From assembly GCA_947359465.1 (NCBI GenBank), contig OX375875.1, forward strand, positions 60,761,981 to 60,825,980: 64,000 nt of DNA. Direction: 5' to 3'. The notes under the pieces were generated by a model. That model was not told the DNA's origin. It saw only the letters and a list, made by a program, of their open reading frames with translations, and did no database searches. Of the stretch, positions 27,525-39,709 are shown in pieces. The stretch comes from Metellina segmentata (taxonomy: Eukaryota; Arthropoda; Arachnida; Araneae; Tetragnathidae). Made by a program: the position numbers and the translations under genes. Every line of letters begins with the position of its first letter. Positions within the stretch are counted from its first letter, which is position 1.

Positions 27525-30223
27525 TTAGACTCTACAGTTTTTTAGAGGTATTTTGGTACTACTTTTGTACTACTTTGGTCAACCTGCGCAATACAACATC
27601 AAGTAAACTGACCTACACGCACTAGAAAAGCTTTCCGGACTCAGGAGAGAGAAATACACCCATTGTGAGGAATCGAACCTGATATTAAGACTTCTAAAGG
27701 TTGAAAATTTAAAAGAGTCTATACCAAGATGTAAAGCTCTAGAGTTATTTTAGTGCGCAGCTTGTAAATCAGGTATTGCATGTGAGTGGGTGCTGGAGTC
27801 AATGTAGGTCTGTAGACCACTGCTCAATAGAGAATGCTCTATAGGAAATTGTTACTCCAGGTTAGATAAATGACTGGGTTTGTGAGACACAGAATGACCT
27901 CAGATTTGTTTTGGTGCCGTTTAAATGAGTCTCTTGGATATGTAGATAAGGACACACTCTGGTATCCTGTATAGCGCAATCAACAGCCTCCAGTCATGGA
28001 TGGGAGACAGATGCTTTATGAGGATCCACGAGGCGTTGACCAGAGGTAATGATTGGGGCAATTAAAGGTCTTCCGATGTTTCACTTCTTAACCTACTGAA
28101 TTGGAATTCGAGCAAGAAGAAAAAAATTGATTCTGGATTTTCCCATAGGGTGTTCTGTGATGGGTCGCTTTTTCGTAGAGGTGATTTCGAATCGGAACAG
28201 AACTTTTTCGATTCTATCGAAGGTCTTCTATTTTTGATTCATACTGATTCAGAAAATTCAATTGTAAGTCTGAAACGTGGTATTTTACTGTTTTTGCTCT
28301 AGAATATATTTTGATCTTCTAGGTCTCATAAAGACTTCTATGGTTTGTTTATACGCAATTGGTGTTTTTCTTATAGGCACTAAAGCGTGGAATAAAATTC
28401 CTTATTTCTCTGAAGGCATGCGTTAATAATTCACACACACACACATACCAAAATAAAACGCTTTAGTTTTTAATTTAAAAATCTACGCAATTCTGAAATG
28501 AATACATTCATTTCTTTCACGTAGATATTTCTTGGAATACAGATTTTCTAATTATAATGTTTTTCTACCAACATATTTATTTCTTCGTGCATTGTATAAA
28601 GATTTATTTTTGTTCATTTTTATTCAAGAAAGAGATATAAAACACAAAAATGAAAGAGAATGAAGAGTGGAAACAGGTTTCTAATATACTACATACAAAA
28701 AATATGTTTCTTTTGTAAAAGCTTTGAAAAATATATGTAACAGTAAATAACAAATTTAAATACTTAATTTTCTGATTCTAAGAACATAGCCATATTAAAT
28801 GTTAAAATTAAGATTTTGATACCTGGAGCATCTATTTTTTCCTCGGTATTATCTCAAAATATTAGTTAAAACTAATTATATTTATTTTACAACTTTCTCT
28901 CGATGTATTTGGTTTTGAAATAAAGTTCTTACGTTTGTGATGGGGAAAATAAGAATCTAATGAAGCGAATTAGTGTTATGAATCAGAAAGCAAAATTACT
29001 AATCAATGGAAAATAATGTTTTTTTTTTCACCGTTTCTAGTATGGAAACATTTCAGTACAAATTACGAATATGCCGCATGACTAAAATGTCTGGAGTCCA
29101 TTGCATTTGCAAAGATTATCTTTCATATGGGAGTGCTATGTTCAAAAAATAAGAATAATCAATTACAAATGCATTGTGTTTAACTATAAAAGCGCAATGT
29201 ATACAGTGCACTGATAAATCTTTGTGCTAAAACGTTTTGTGACTTAATTTATGCACATTTTGGCACTCTCGAGAGAAGATATAGCCTTGATGTACTCTGT
29301 AGGCGTTACACTTCTATGGTGTTAGTCGCCTACATTTTTTTTTTGAAAATAAAAGTAAGAAATTGATTTAGTATCTGTAAAATACTGTATTTTATAAGCA
29401 AGCCGGAAACAGTGCAACTTTGTCTACCTACTTCCTGGTCGAGTTGGATTACATTGCTTTATGTACTACTGCATCGTAAGTTAATTTTTGTAGTCGTGGC
29501 AAAGCTCTCTACAATACTCTACAGTATTAACAGATATGGCCGTGAACAGTAATATTTATTTAATCAATTAGTATTCCACAGAAGTTGTCGAAAGGGGGTA
29601 ACAGATTTTGGGAATAGGGAACAATGGAAGGGTTTCTTATAAAGTAAATCTAACGGGCGTTAGAGTTCGTGTGGTGGGTGTACAAATTGTTTCATTCCGA
29701 AAGTGACGATCCTTATAAATTGTTACTCAAAATGAAATTTTACCATATTTTTTTTACAAAATTATCCATAAATTATATGATTAATTTATATATATATATA
29801 TATTATTGTTGTCCTTTACAATTTATTTGAAAGTATGCCAAATGTGTATTCGTTGTAAATGGTTGCTAGATGATTGGTTCTAATTGTCAAACCCGTATAA
29901 TTTGTGTTGGAGGGTTTTCTTTAGTTTGAAGCTCAACTTCTATTTTTTGTTACACGAGGCGTAATCTCCTATACTACAATAGTTGTATAGGAGAGAATTT
30001 AAATCAAACGTCGCCAAAACAGCAATAAATCATCCTGTTGTTTCCGAATGTTTACACAGAAATACTCATATAAGAGGGATTTTCCGTGTAAATAAGCAAT
30101 CCAGGCGGTCTGCGAATATTCTGCTGTCGAAATATTTTTGTATGGGATTTAAAAATAAATTGTCGCCGTTTTGTAGATGTTGGGCGTTTAATATGAGAGG
30201 TGTTGGGCAAATAAACAGTCATA
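27525..30223. other. Intron 3 sequence without recognised features
   Basis: I see no exon. 27,730-28,090 is somewhat GC-richer than average but is not recognised. A (TA)n tract of about 14 bp lies at 29,790. A 124-codon frame starting at 29,983 runs from unique DNA into the deleted Tc1 element and is not a gene. Confidence 0.4.
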
Positions 30224-30798
30224 CACTATATGGACGAAGTATTTGGACGCTGCAGAAATTCGTAGGAGGATCCATCATAGTGTGGGGTTGTTTTCCTGAT
30301 AACGATTCGGTCCATTGCTTTATGTACCTGGTACCTCGAACGCTGACGTGTACCTAGACATTCTGGATAATTCAGCCGTGCCTACATACACTATGGCAAT
30401 ACTACGGCGATGATGGTTGCTTCTTTCAACAGGATCGAGCTCCATGTCATACTGAAAAACGTGTGCTGGACTGATTTCCTGAAAATGAGGTGAATTTGCT
30501 TGACTGGCCTGTTCAGAGCCCCGATCTCAATCCGATCGAGCAATTGTGGGACAAACTGGAGCGACGAGTACGACACCGCCACGTCCGCCCATCTTCACAA
30601 CAATCTCTTCTCTCAGCCTTGTTTGAAGAAAGGAGAGATACTTCTATCCAGATTTACAGAGAACTTGTGGAAAGCATGCCTCGACGTGTTGCAGTTGTAA
30701 TACAAGCAGAAGGATGGACTCTACCCGTTACTGAATAGAATAATAAAGCACTTTTTCGGGAAAACATGCAGTGTCCAAATATCTTTGCCCTTATAGTG
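30224..30798 (+). mobile_element. Internally deleted Tc1-like transposon
   Basis: The element is 575 bp, bounded by inverted repeats: CACTATATGGACGAAGTATT, and CACTATAAGGGCAAAGATAT from the other end, both continuing into TTGGAC. It has TA on each side (30,222-30,223 and 30,799-30,800). Complete Tc1 elements are about 1.2-1.7 kb. Here the left inverted repeat leads straight into the middle of the transposase, so the 5' half is gone. Confidence 0.85.
30256..30738 (+). pseudogene. Tc1-like transposase remnant (C-terminal half)
   Basis: The remnant starts at GGSIIVWGCF, the conserved Tc1 segment before the second catalytic Asp, and breaks its frame around 30,350-30,490. It resumes with LLDWPVQSPDLNPIEQLWD, which carries the DLNPIE motif holding the last acidic residue of the DD34E triad, and runs to a stop at 30,736-30,738. 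Known: the family cuts and pastes at TA. The N-terminal DNA-binding part and first Asp are missing, so it is inactive. Confidence 0.82.
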
Positions 30799-32836
30799 TA
30801 TATTAATTTCAAATTATTGGGACTCTGGAATGTTTATTGTCGAAGTTCTGAAATAGTATTCGAAAAATAAAACAACTGAGGTCACGTTCTGAATACAGGA
30901 AACACGTATCACCGTATAAACAGAATTGTCTCCGATATTTAGCTTGCCAGAAAAAGACTTTCATATTATCACTTGAATGTATTGCAAGGACTTAGTAACT
31001 AATTTTTTGATGAGATAAAGAGGAACAGTTTCCACACAAATACCTGTTTCATCTAAACCTGTACTTTTTACTAACCGAATGATAGTGGTGAAAAAATAAC
31101 AATTGAATTGTGTATAATCTCAGCCTTACTAATTTCAGTGTAACGCAAAATGCCCATTCTTCTAACTGTTTCATTCAGGTGACGGCAAAAAATAATGTAT
31201 TTCCGTAAAAAGTTAATGTAGGAAATAAAATTAAATAGAGGCAAACAAATCAATAAAAAAAGTACCAGTGTCTCAAAAATATACCCTTTACCTTTTTCTT
31301 TTATTTCCCTCTTACAACCCCAACTGTTTTTATATCTCGATTTATTCTCTTCTAAATGCGAAGTTTTAAACAAAGCCACAACACTTTCTCCGGTATAATT
31401 TCCGTTCCGCTGCAACCCATTTGGAGCAGGGGTAAATAAAAAGTATCAGTGAAAACAGGCATTTCATCGGTGCAAATACTCGGCATGCGATCTAAATATG
31501 CATGAACCATTCGATCGCTTTTCCTTTGTTGGCGCGAATCTCTTTCTTACGCGTTTCATCGTCGATAGATGGCGGGTCACGGCTCACTGCGTTCTTCCCG
31601 ACGTTATTGATATGCAGAACCACATACTGGGAAATGGAAGTTTTCCCTCCGTGTGTTCACTTATTAAATGGAAATTCTCATTGTTGGCTCTCATTTAAGA
31701 AACCAGGGCAGGAGGTTTATTATTATATTCATTCTTATCGGGTACTCCTTCAAAAATATTTCACAATGTGAGGAGTAATAACGTCACATAAATAAAATAT
31801 CTGATTCAAAGGAGTTGAAGAAATTCCAGAAATAATTGCTCTGGGAAGCTCTTTTATACGTCGTCTTGAAATCTTGTCATGCGCGGTCCAAATAAATATT
31901 CGTTTCTGGAAGTTAATAAGTATTGGAATAATTTTAATGTTTTCTGGCTAGTGGCTTTTGTAACCGGATGTAAATTTCGTGAATTGAATATAGGACTTTC
32001 CGGTGAAATCGAAAGGAAGCTATGTCTTGGAATGTAGAACAGGAAAAACCGATTAAGACGTTTTCTTGTTTTTCTGTTACATTCTTTTTTATTTCTTCAA
32101 ATTCTTTTTTCAATGTTATTCTGTCTTTACATATTCTTCAATAACTTAGTGATTAAATTATATTACTTATTTAGTTACATACGTATATATACAAGTACTT
32201 AACACAGGTATACGCTTAATCTTTGTGCTTTTTTCTATGGATGCTGCTTATGTAAGGTTAAAAAGTTGTTCGTTCACCATTACGTCTGAAATAGGATTAT
32301 TATTTTTATAAAGTAAGCGTTCAGCTCTCTTCAAAACGTTTATTTTGAAGTCAAATACTGTTATAATTCGTGAAATTCATCTAATTAAAACGGAGCTTAT
32401 GCTTACAGCAATTTTCAAGTAAAATATGCAATAATATCTTTAATTGAATTTGAAAATAGAGAGGGCTGTTATAACTATTTTCTTAAAGTAATATAACACG
32501 GAAAGATTATAATTATTTTATTAAGAATTAATTAAGGTAGAATTTGACAAACTCATTAGAAGGTTTGTTACCAAAAAGAATATTTGGTTACAAATGAGTT
32601 TTTCAATCTTTTTTATTTCAATGGCTACTCTACCAATTTTTTTGTCACTACCCTTCATTTAACCGTATATAAATATAATTAACTCTTTATGTGGCTCTAA
32701 TTTATTACATTCATTAATACTTATCTGAATTATAATTTTAGTAGAAAAATTATAAATAACATATTACCATACATTCCCTAACAAAATGAAACAAACTGAA
32801 TTATAATAAAAGCTACGCATTAATAACTACTGCATA
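30799..32836. other. Intron 3 sequence without recognised features
   Basis: AT-rich, no exon seen. Confidence 0.4.
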
Positions 32837-33089
32837 TCGCACCCCCGCAAAAAAAGTGACATAAGTCAAAAAAAAAAATTTGATGTTGTGTCATTGAAAA
32901 ATATGTATGAGGTGCCCCAGCGTGTTATATTACTATTCTATAGAATGTAATAAATGTTACCACCATAGTTACTAGCCTAAAATTTAAAAGAAGCTTTTAC
33001 TATTTCAATATGTTTTATAGTACCCTTAAGGTTGATGTTTCTAAAATTCTGCAATTTTGAGAAGCGTCACTTTTCTTGCCGGGGTGCGA
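32837..33089. mobile_element. TA-flanked MITE just upstream of exon 4
   Basis: The element is 253 bp, with terminal inverted repeats TCGCACCCCCGCAAAAAAAG and, from the other end, TCGCACCCCGGCAAGAAAAG, both followed by TGAC. It is flanked by TA. It has no coding capacity and is consistent with a Tc1/mariner-type MITE. It ends 150 bp before the exon 4 acceptor. Confidence 0.78.
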
Positions 33090-33239
33090 TATATTCAAAC
33101 TTTAATTTCATGTAGTAAACACTTTGGATCAGTAAATAACCATATACAAAGCTATAGCGGCTAATGTGTAGTAACGTTCATGCGATAATCAATACATGTG
33201 CTTGAATAACTGTATTGTTAAAAATTGCATATTTTTCAG

Positions 33240-33356
33240 ACTGTGACGCTCATATTCCTGAACACAATTTTGGATCAGTGCTCGAAACTATCGGATCGAG
33301 TTAGGATTCAAAGTGAACTGGAGGAAGCCGGGTTGAACGTGGATTACATAGAAAAT
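33240..33356 (+). CDS. mwh: Exon 4: FH3 domain
   Basis: The exon is 117 bp (39 codons, phase 0/0), with acceptor ATTTTTCAG and donor GTAAGT. The peptide contains TVTLIFLNTILDQC followed by DRVRIQSELEEAGL. Formin FH3 domains have a helix of the type 'A...INA.L......' and then 'D.R.RIR.EF...GL'. The R-V-R-I-x-S-E-L-x-x-x-G-L signature is clear. It lies 150 bp downstream of a TA-flanked MITE (32,837-33,089) and upstream of the 207-bp satellite array, so transposon and satellite insertion have spared it. The end of the exon (NVDYIEN) starts the linker after the armadillo repeat. Confidence 0.87.
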
Positions 33357-33995
33357 GTAAGTACGTGAAGACTGTTGTCTAAATGATAGCGGTTAAACAA
33401 AGTAAACCAGAAAACTGAAATAAAACAATTAAGATGCATCGCCTATTTTACAGTTAAAAGTTTTAAAACAGTGAAATTAGTAGCTTTAATAAACGAACTA
33501 CAATATGTTTAAGGAATAGGATGAAATGACAGGGTATGACGATGTAAGCAACATTCTAAATATGACGTAACGAAACAAATAAATGCGTTTAGTAGATATG
33601 TATTGAATAGGAGTTGAATTAACCTCCTTGAAAATAACGGCATACAATTTTCATTAAACGGTTAGTGTTGAAATTAATTAGCTTTAATATTCTGTATTGG
33701 AATTGTACTGAACAAAACGTGCTTTAATACGACAAAACTATTTATTTAAAATTTCGGTTCGAGCGTCACGAAGAAGAGGTGAAATATTTCCCCCACTTAT
33801 ACAAATAGTTAAACTAGATCAAATATTTATAAATCAGATTAATTAGAGTGAAGTTGAAATTATTGTAAATGATCAGTGATTATATCATGGAGAGAGATGT
33901 CATCTGCGATACAAAATCTTTGCAAAAGAAAACACATCTTGAAGTAACTGAACGGAATCTTAAATACACTACGAAAAGTTCATATTCCCCTATGA
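33357..33995. other. Intron 4, 5' part
   Basis: AT-rich; nothing recognised. Confidence 0.4.
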
Positions 33996-34148
33996 CAGGG
34001 CTCGAAATACCCGGGTGCACAGGTGCACTGTGCACATGAAAATAAAATTGTGCACCTAATTTTTTCCCGCTAGGCGCGCCTGTGCACCTAATTTAAAAGC
34101 TTAGGTGCACAAGGTGCACCTGTATTAAAAAATATATTTCGAGGCCTG
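33996..34148. mobile_element. hAT-type MITE rich in GTGCAC palindromes
   Basis: The element is 153 bp, CAGGGCTCGAAAT at one end and CAGGCCTCGAAAT read from the other. It is flanked by a perfect 8-bp duplication CCCTATGA (33,988-33,995 and 34,149-34,156). An 8-bp target and CAGG-type ends are hallmarks of hAT elements. Seven GTGCAC palindromes lie inside. The perfect target duplication suggests a recent insertion. Confidence 0.88.
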
Positions 34149-34270
34149 CCCTATGAAGTAAGGACTTTCAACGAAAGGTAAAAATTATCACTTTACGTAT
34201 ATTGTAATTCAAATCAATGCAGATTACTTGTTGATATACTGTATAGTCTGCATTTTATTTAAAAAAAAAT

Positions 34271-36760
34271 ACCTGTTATAATCTGTAAAAAACTTAACAG
34301 TAAAAGGTATCACAAATCAGTAAAAAATGCTCTAGAACTCCCGTTCTATAATTAACAGTTTTATTTAATATGTCTCTGAAATCAATAACAAGTAAAGTGA
34401 AATTCATAAATTCGTGCCAATATTTATATTTCTTTCTTGAAAATATTTCTGAGTATACTCTATTAGTAAAAACTGATACCTGTTATAATCTGTAAAAAAC
34501 TTAACAGTAAAAGATATCACAAATCAGTAAAAAATCCACCAGAACTCCCGTTCTATAGTTAACAGTTTTAGTTAATATGTCTCTGAAATCAATAACAAGT
34601 AAAGTCAAATTCATAAATTCGTGCCAATATTTATATTTCTTTCTTGAAAATATTTCTGAGTATACTCTATTAGTAAAAACTGATACCTGTTATAATCTGT
34701 AAAAAACTTAACAGTAAAAGATATCACAAATCAGTAAAAAATACACTAGAACTCCCGTTCTATAGTTAACAGTTTTAGTTAATATGTCTCTGAAATCAAT
34801 AACAAGTAAAGTGAAATTCATAAATTCGTGCCAATATTTATATTTCTTTCTTGAAAATATTTCTGAGTATACTCTATTAGTAAAAACTGATACCTGTTAT
34901 AATCTGTAAAAAACTTAACAGTAAAAGATATCACAAATCAGTAAAAAATACACTAGAACTCCCGTTCTATAGTTAACAGTTTTAGTTAATATGTCTCTGA
35001 AATCAATAACAAGTAAAGTGAAATTCATAAACTCGTGCCAATATTTATATTTCTTTCTTGAAAATATTTCTGAGTATACTCTATTAGTAAAAACTGATAC
35101 CTGTTATAATCTGTAAAAAACTTAACAGTAAAAGATATCACAAATCAGTAAAAAATACACTAGAACTCCCGTTCTATAGTTAACAGTTTTAGTTAATATG
35201 TCTCTGAAATCAATAACAAGTAAAGTGAAATTCATAAATTCGTGCCAATATTTATATTTCTTTCTTGAAAATATTTCTGAGTATACTCTATTAGTAAAAA
35301 CTGATACCTGTTATAATCTGTAAAAAACTTAACAGTAAAAGATATCACAAATCAGTAAAAAATACACTAGAACTCCCGTTCTATAGTTAACAGTTTTAGT
35401 TAATATGTCTCTGAAATCAATAACAAGTAAAGTGAAATTCATAAATTCGTGCCAATATTTATATTTCTTTCTTGAAAATATTTCTGAGTATACTCTATTA
35501 GTAAAAACTGATACCTGTTATAATCTGTAAAAAACTTAACAGTAAAAGATATCACAAATCAGTAAAAAATACACTAGAACTCCCGTTCTATAGTTAACAG
35601 TTTTAGTTAATATGTCTCTGAAATCAATAACAAGTAAAGTGAAATTCATAAATTCGTGCCAATATTTATATTTCTTTCTTGAAAATATTTCTGAGTATAC
35701 TCTATTAGTAAAAACTGATACCTGTTATAATCTGTAAAAAACTTAACAGTAAAAGATATCACAAATCAGTAAAAAATACACTAGAACTCCCGTTCTATAA
35801 TTAACAGTTTTATTTAATATGTCTCTGAAATCAATAACAAGTAAAGTGAAATTCATAAATTCGTGCCAATATTTATATTTCTTTCTTGAAAATATTTCTG
35901 AGTATACTCTATTAGTAAAAACTGATACCTGTTATAATCTGTAAAAAACTTAACAGTAAAAGATATCACAAATCAGTAAAAAATACACTAGAACTCCCGT
36001 TCTATAGTTAACAGTTTTAGTTAATATGTCTCTGAAATCAATAACAAGTAAAGTGAAATTCATAAATTCGTGCCAATATTTATATTTCTTTCTTGAAAAT
36101 ATTTCTGAGTATACTCTATTAGTAAAAACTGATACCTGTTATAATCTGTAAAAAACTTAACAGTAAAAGATATCACAAATCAGTAAAAAATACACTAGAA
36201 CTCCCGTTCTATAATTAACAGTTTTATTTAATATGTCTCTGAAATCAATAACAAGTAAAGTGAAATTCATAAATTCGTGCCAATATTTATATTTCTTTCT
36301 TGAAAATATTTCTGAGTATACTCTATTAGTAAAAACTGATACCTGTTATAATCTGTAAAAAACTTAACAGTAAAAGATATCACAAATCAGTAAAAAATAC
36401 ACTAGAACTCCCGTTCTATAGTGAACAGTTTTAGTTAATATGTCTCTGAAATCAATAACAAGTAAAGTGAAATTCATAAATTCGTGCCAATATTTATATT
36501 TCTTTCTTGAAAATATCTTTGAGTATACTCTATTAGTAAAAACTGATACCTGTTATAATCTGTAAAAAACTTAACAGTAAAAGATATCACAAATCAGTAA
36601 AAAATGCACTAGTACTCCCGTTCTATAGTTAACAGTTTTAGTTAATATGTCTCTGAAATCAATAACAAGTAAAGTGAAATTCATAAATTCGTGCGAATAT
36701 TTATATTTCTTTTTTGAAAGTATTTCTGAGTATACTCTATTAGTAAAAACTGATACCTGA
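34271..36760 (+). repeat. Satellite-like array: twelve 207-bp units
   Basis: ACCTGTTATAATCTG recurs at exact 207-bp steps from 34,271 to 36,755: twelve complete units plus the first bases of a thirteenth. Units are almost identical. Two linked variants (TAATTAACAGTTTTATTT against TAGTTAACAGTTTTAGTT) mark units 1, 8 and 10 against the rest. The outer units (1, 2 and 12) carry the most private changes. Each unit is AT-rich, has no open frame, and contains CTGTTA...TAACAG as a possible short stem. The array lies inside intron 4. Confidence 0.97.
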
Positions 36761-39121
36761 GAACATTAATAGTACAAAAAACTTATATTTCTATTCACAT
36801 TTTTTAAATTTAGAATACTGAAATAGACATATGTACGTCAACTATTTAAAAAAAAAAGCATAAAAATTTAGGAAATACTTCATGTTTACTCATATAAAAA
36901 GTAAGTACGATGTCATACAATTAAGCTTAAATAATGTTCAAGTAGAAACACGATGTTGTACAGTTACAAAATCAAGTTTTGTAGTTACGAATCGCTCCCG
37001 AAAGGAAGCTGCAGTTAAAAAGAAATACGCAGCGCATTTTCACATAATAGCTTAAACCACGACGCATAAGAAACTAAGAGTGCACGAATCGGACATTATC
37101 TCATAATGCTTGTCAACACTGTTGCAATCCCTCCTCTGATCTTGGAGGCCCAAACAAGGAATTCTAGCCTCATTAGAATGCAATGCGCCAGCAATCACGA
37201 ACTACTTAAGGGTACTTTTTTTTAACAATTTAAAGAAAGCTTTTGGTGTTAAATAAGAAGCGTAAAAGAGACATCTTAGGAATCATCGCTCTCGGAATAA
37301 ATGAATCGTGTAAACTTTTACGATAATGATCGAAATACTCACATTCCTTTTTACTTTCCCTTGAGTGGAAACTCGTGTTATATAATATCACCTGTTTCGA
37401 GAGATAAGATATTTGCTTTCGTCAGCGTATAACTTTATATATAAAAGATTTCTGACTCGTTGTGCAGAAATAACGACTGGAGAAGTAAAATAATGTTGAC
37501 ACCTAGTCTTCAAAGTTAATGAAAAAAAAGTTCCATGGAGTGGAGGTTTTTCAACTTTTTGTTATCTCACAACCACTGGATGAAAAGGTATTTAAATGCA
37601 TACAGAATCATTTTTCATCTTTGAATTGCTCTTGACACAACACCTGAAAAGTATGAAAGCATCTTAAAGTGGTTTTGTTTTGAATAAATGCACCGTTTTT
37701 AAACAGTGCACGCAGAAAAATGTGCAAAGAACATGCTTCCTAGAGATAACATTTAGTTCGTCGAATTCTTTTGGAATTGAAATGCGGTTTAAATGTTTCC
37801 ATTATCAGTTGGGATAAGATATTAGTATTAGAATTTAAACAGAGAAAACCCTCTTTTCCTGTGTTAGGTATAAAACTACCTTTCCCACTTAATATTGGAG
37901 TAAAGAACGCAAGTTTTTAATACAATTCCAAGAATGGCGCATTAAGATAATCCTTTTTTTAGAGATGAGGAATGGTTTTCTACTCTCTTTTTTCCTGATC
38001 ATGTCATTTACTGGACCTGTTGCATACGAAAGTGCTGGAGGAATATATCATAGTTTTGCCTTAAGAAATTCCAAATTATACATTCCCGAGTTAGAAGAGG
38101 TCATGTATATTCCAAAATTTGCTCTCTTGAGATATTTTCTCGTGAAACACAAACTTTAAAACCCTTCAGTTCACTTCGATATTTATATCTTAAGTTCTTT
38201 AACATTTGTTCTCTGTAGATGTTTCCTCGAGTTTTCGAGAGACGTTTTGAGCTCATTGTAACATTGAAAGAAATAGGAACTTTTAAATTTAAAACTATTT
38301 TTTCGTTGGTGTCTCTCTCTCAAAAGGGTCAAAAAAGATATTAGCTACACAATTTTCTTCAAAGTTTCTGAGTAACATAAGAATTATCAAACGTAATAAG
38401 AGTATTACAATGTTTGACATCTTTATCTACATGGCAAATGTGTACGTGGAATATGTTGCTTTTTCTATAATACAAACGTAAGTGTCCCGAGATGCTAAGT
38501 ACCCATCCCAAAAATTTTGAATACAACTAATTGGGAAATTCGAACGAATACGAAACAAATAAAATATACGTGTTCATATATTTTACCCTATGACTTCTTT
38601 AAATTACTTATTAAAACAATAGCAAGATTACATATAAATCTGCTTCCACGAATTTAACCGTAGCTGCTTCTGAAATGACGCTATGCTCCCGATTCGCTGC
38701 TGGCTTAAAAAAATAATATTTTTATGAATGAGTTTATTAAATTTCCGTTTTCTTCGCATTAAAAAATGAAACGGCACATGTATTTCTGATGAAGACGCTA
38801 TTAATTTTATCATTTATTTCTAAACACCATATTATGGTAGTGGTACTACCATACAAATTTTACACCAATACAGAACACACTCATATAATAAGTAAACACT
38901 ACACAAAAAATGACCTCAGTGGGGTCTTAAAAAGTTGTAAACATTAAAATCAGTCACACTCTTTTACTCTGCACAAAACCAAAGTCCTTTTTTCTTGTTC
39001 GGTCTTAAGTTTTTCCCACTGCCCAATACATCAGAAGGGAAAATAGAAGAAACACAGCTCAGTTGCTTCATCTAGCATTTTTAGTTCATTTGATGTATCC
39101 TCTAGAAATATCTGGTTTCTT
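36761..39121. other. Intron 4 sequence without recognised features
   Basis: I see no exon. A 64-codon frame at 37,965 starts with a hydrophobic run but has no splice or homology support. Confidence 0.35.
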
Positions 39122-39220
39122 TATCTGGTCTGCGAGTCCGGTAAATCTATTCAAAGGGCCTAATTTGGTCTGCGGGCCTGCTAAAAAAATTTAATTGGCC
39201 GTATCTAGTCTGATAAAATA
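39122..39220 (+). repeat. Degenerate tandem repeat, about 40-bp units
   Basis: TATCTGGTCTGCGAG, AATTTGGTCTGCGGG and TATCTAGTCTGAT-type starts recur at 40-41 bp steps, with GGGCC/GGCC before each. About 2.5 copies. Confidence 0.6.
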
Positions 39221-39580
39221 CTTGGGTGGCGTATCTTGGATAAATCTATTCCCTACAACTGGCTTTTACTCGCATGAGTTTGTGACGGGATGGTCAATCC
39301 TCCTGGTGGTTTGTCTTTGCGTCGCAAACCACTTTGTAGTTGCCAGTTCTACTTTGGTGGGAAAATCTGTTCCAAACTGTCACCATTTCTGGGATGAGGA
39401 CAATTTGTTTTTCCTACTTTGATCTTCATTCCTCTTTTAGTAATGTGGCAAGTTTGTATTGACTTTTCAGAAAAGTTTTCATTCCTAATAAAAAAAATTA
39501 TGTTTTCATTATTTCAATTATTTTGTTGCGCAATATTCGATTCAGAATAACAAAATATTCACTTATATATTTTATTTCAG

Positions 39581-39709
39581 CAATTGAGGCAAAAGTTTGG
39601 TAACAGTACTCACCGGATCTGGAACGAAATCGGGAAGTGGCGTGAGTTGCAAGTAGACCTGAGAGATGCAATGCAGAAACACCAAGAAAATGCAAAACTC
39701 AGGAAAGAG
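39581..39709 (+). CDS. mwh: Exon 5: C-terminal end of FH3 and start of helical region
   Basis: The exon is 129 bp (43 codons, phase 0/0), with acceptor TTTTATTTCAG and donor GTAAGA. It begins QLRQKFGNSTHRIWNEIGKW and ends in a Lys/Glu/Gln-rich helix (QKHQENAKLRKE). In formins the post-armadillo part of FH3 leads into a dimerisation helix and coiled coil, and the composition here fits that. The heptad-like spacing of Leu, Ile and Trp is weak, so coiled coil is an inference. The intron before it is 6.2 kb and contains the 207-bp tandem array; the one after is 3.2 kb. Confidence 0.82.

Noticed and set aside
29983..30357. 124-codon open frame on the + strand
   Set aside because: It begins in unique DNA and runs across the left inverted repeat of the deleted Tc1 element, so it is a chance fusion frame, not a gene.
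36761..38160. Coding exon suspected after the satellite array (frame at 37,965)
   Set aside because: The peptide does not continue FH3 and no acceptor or donor fits phase 0.
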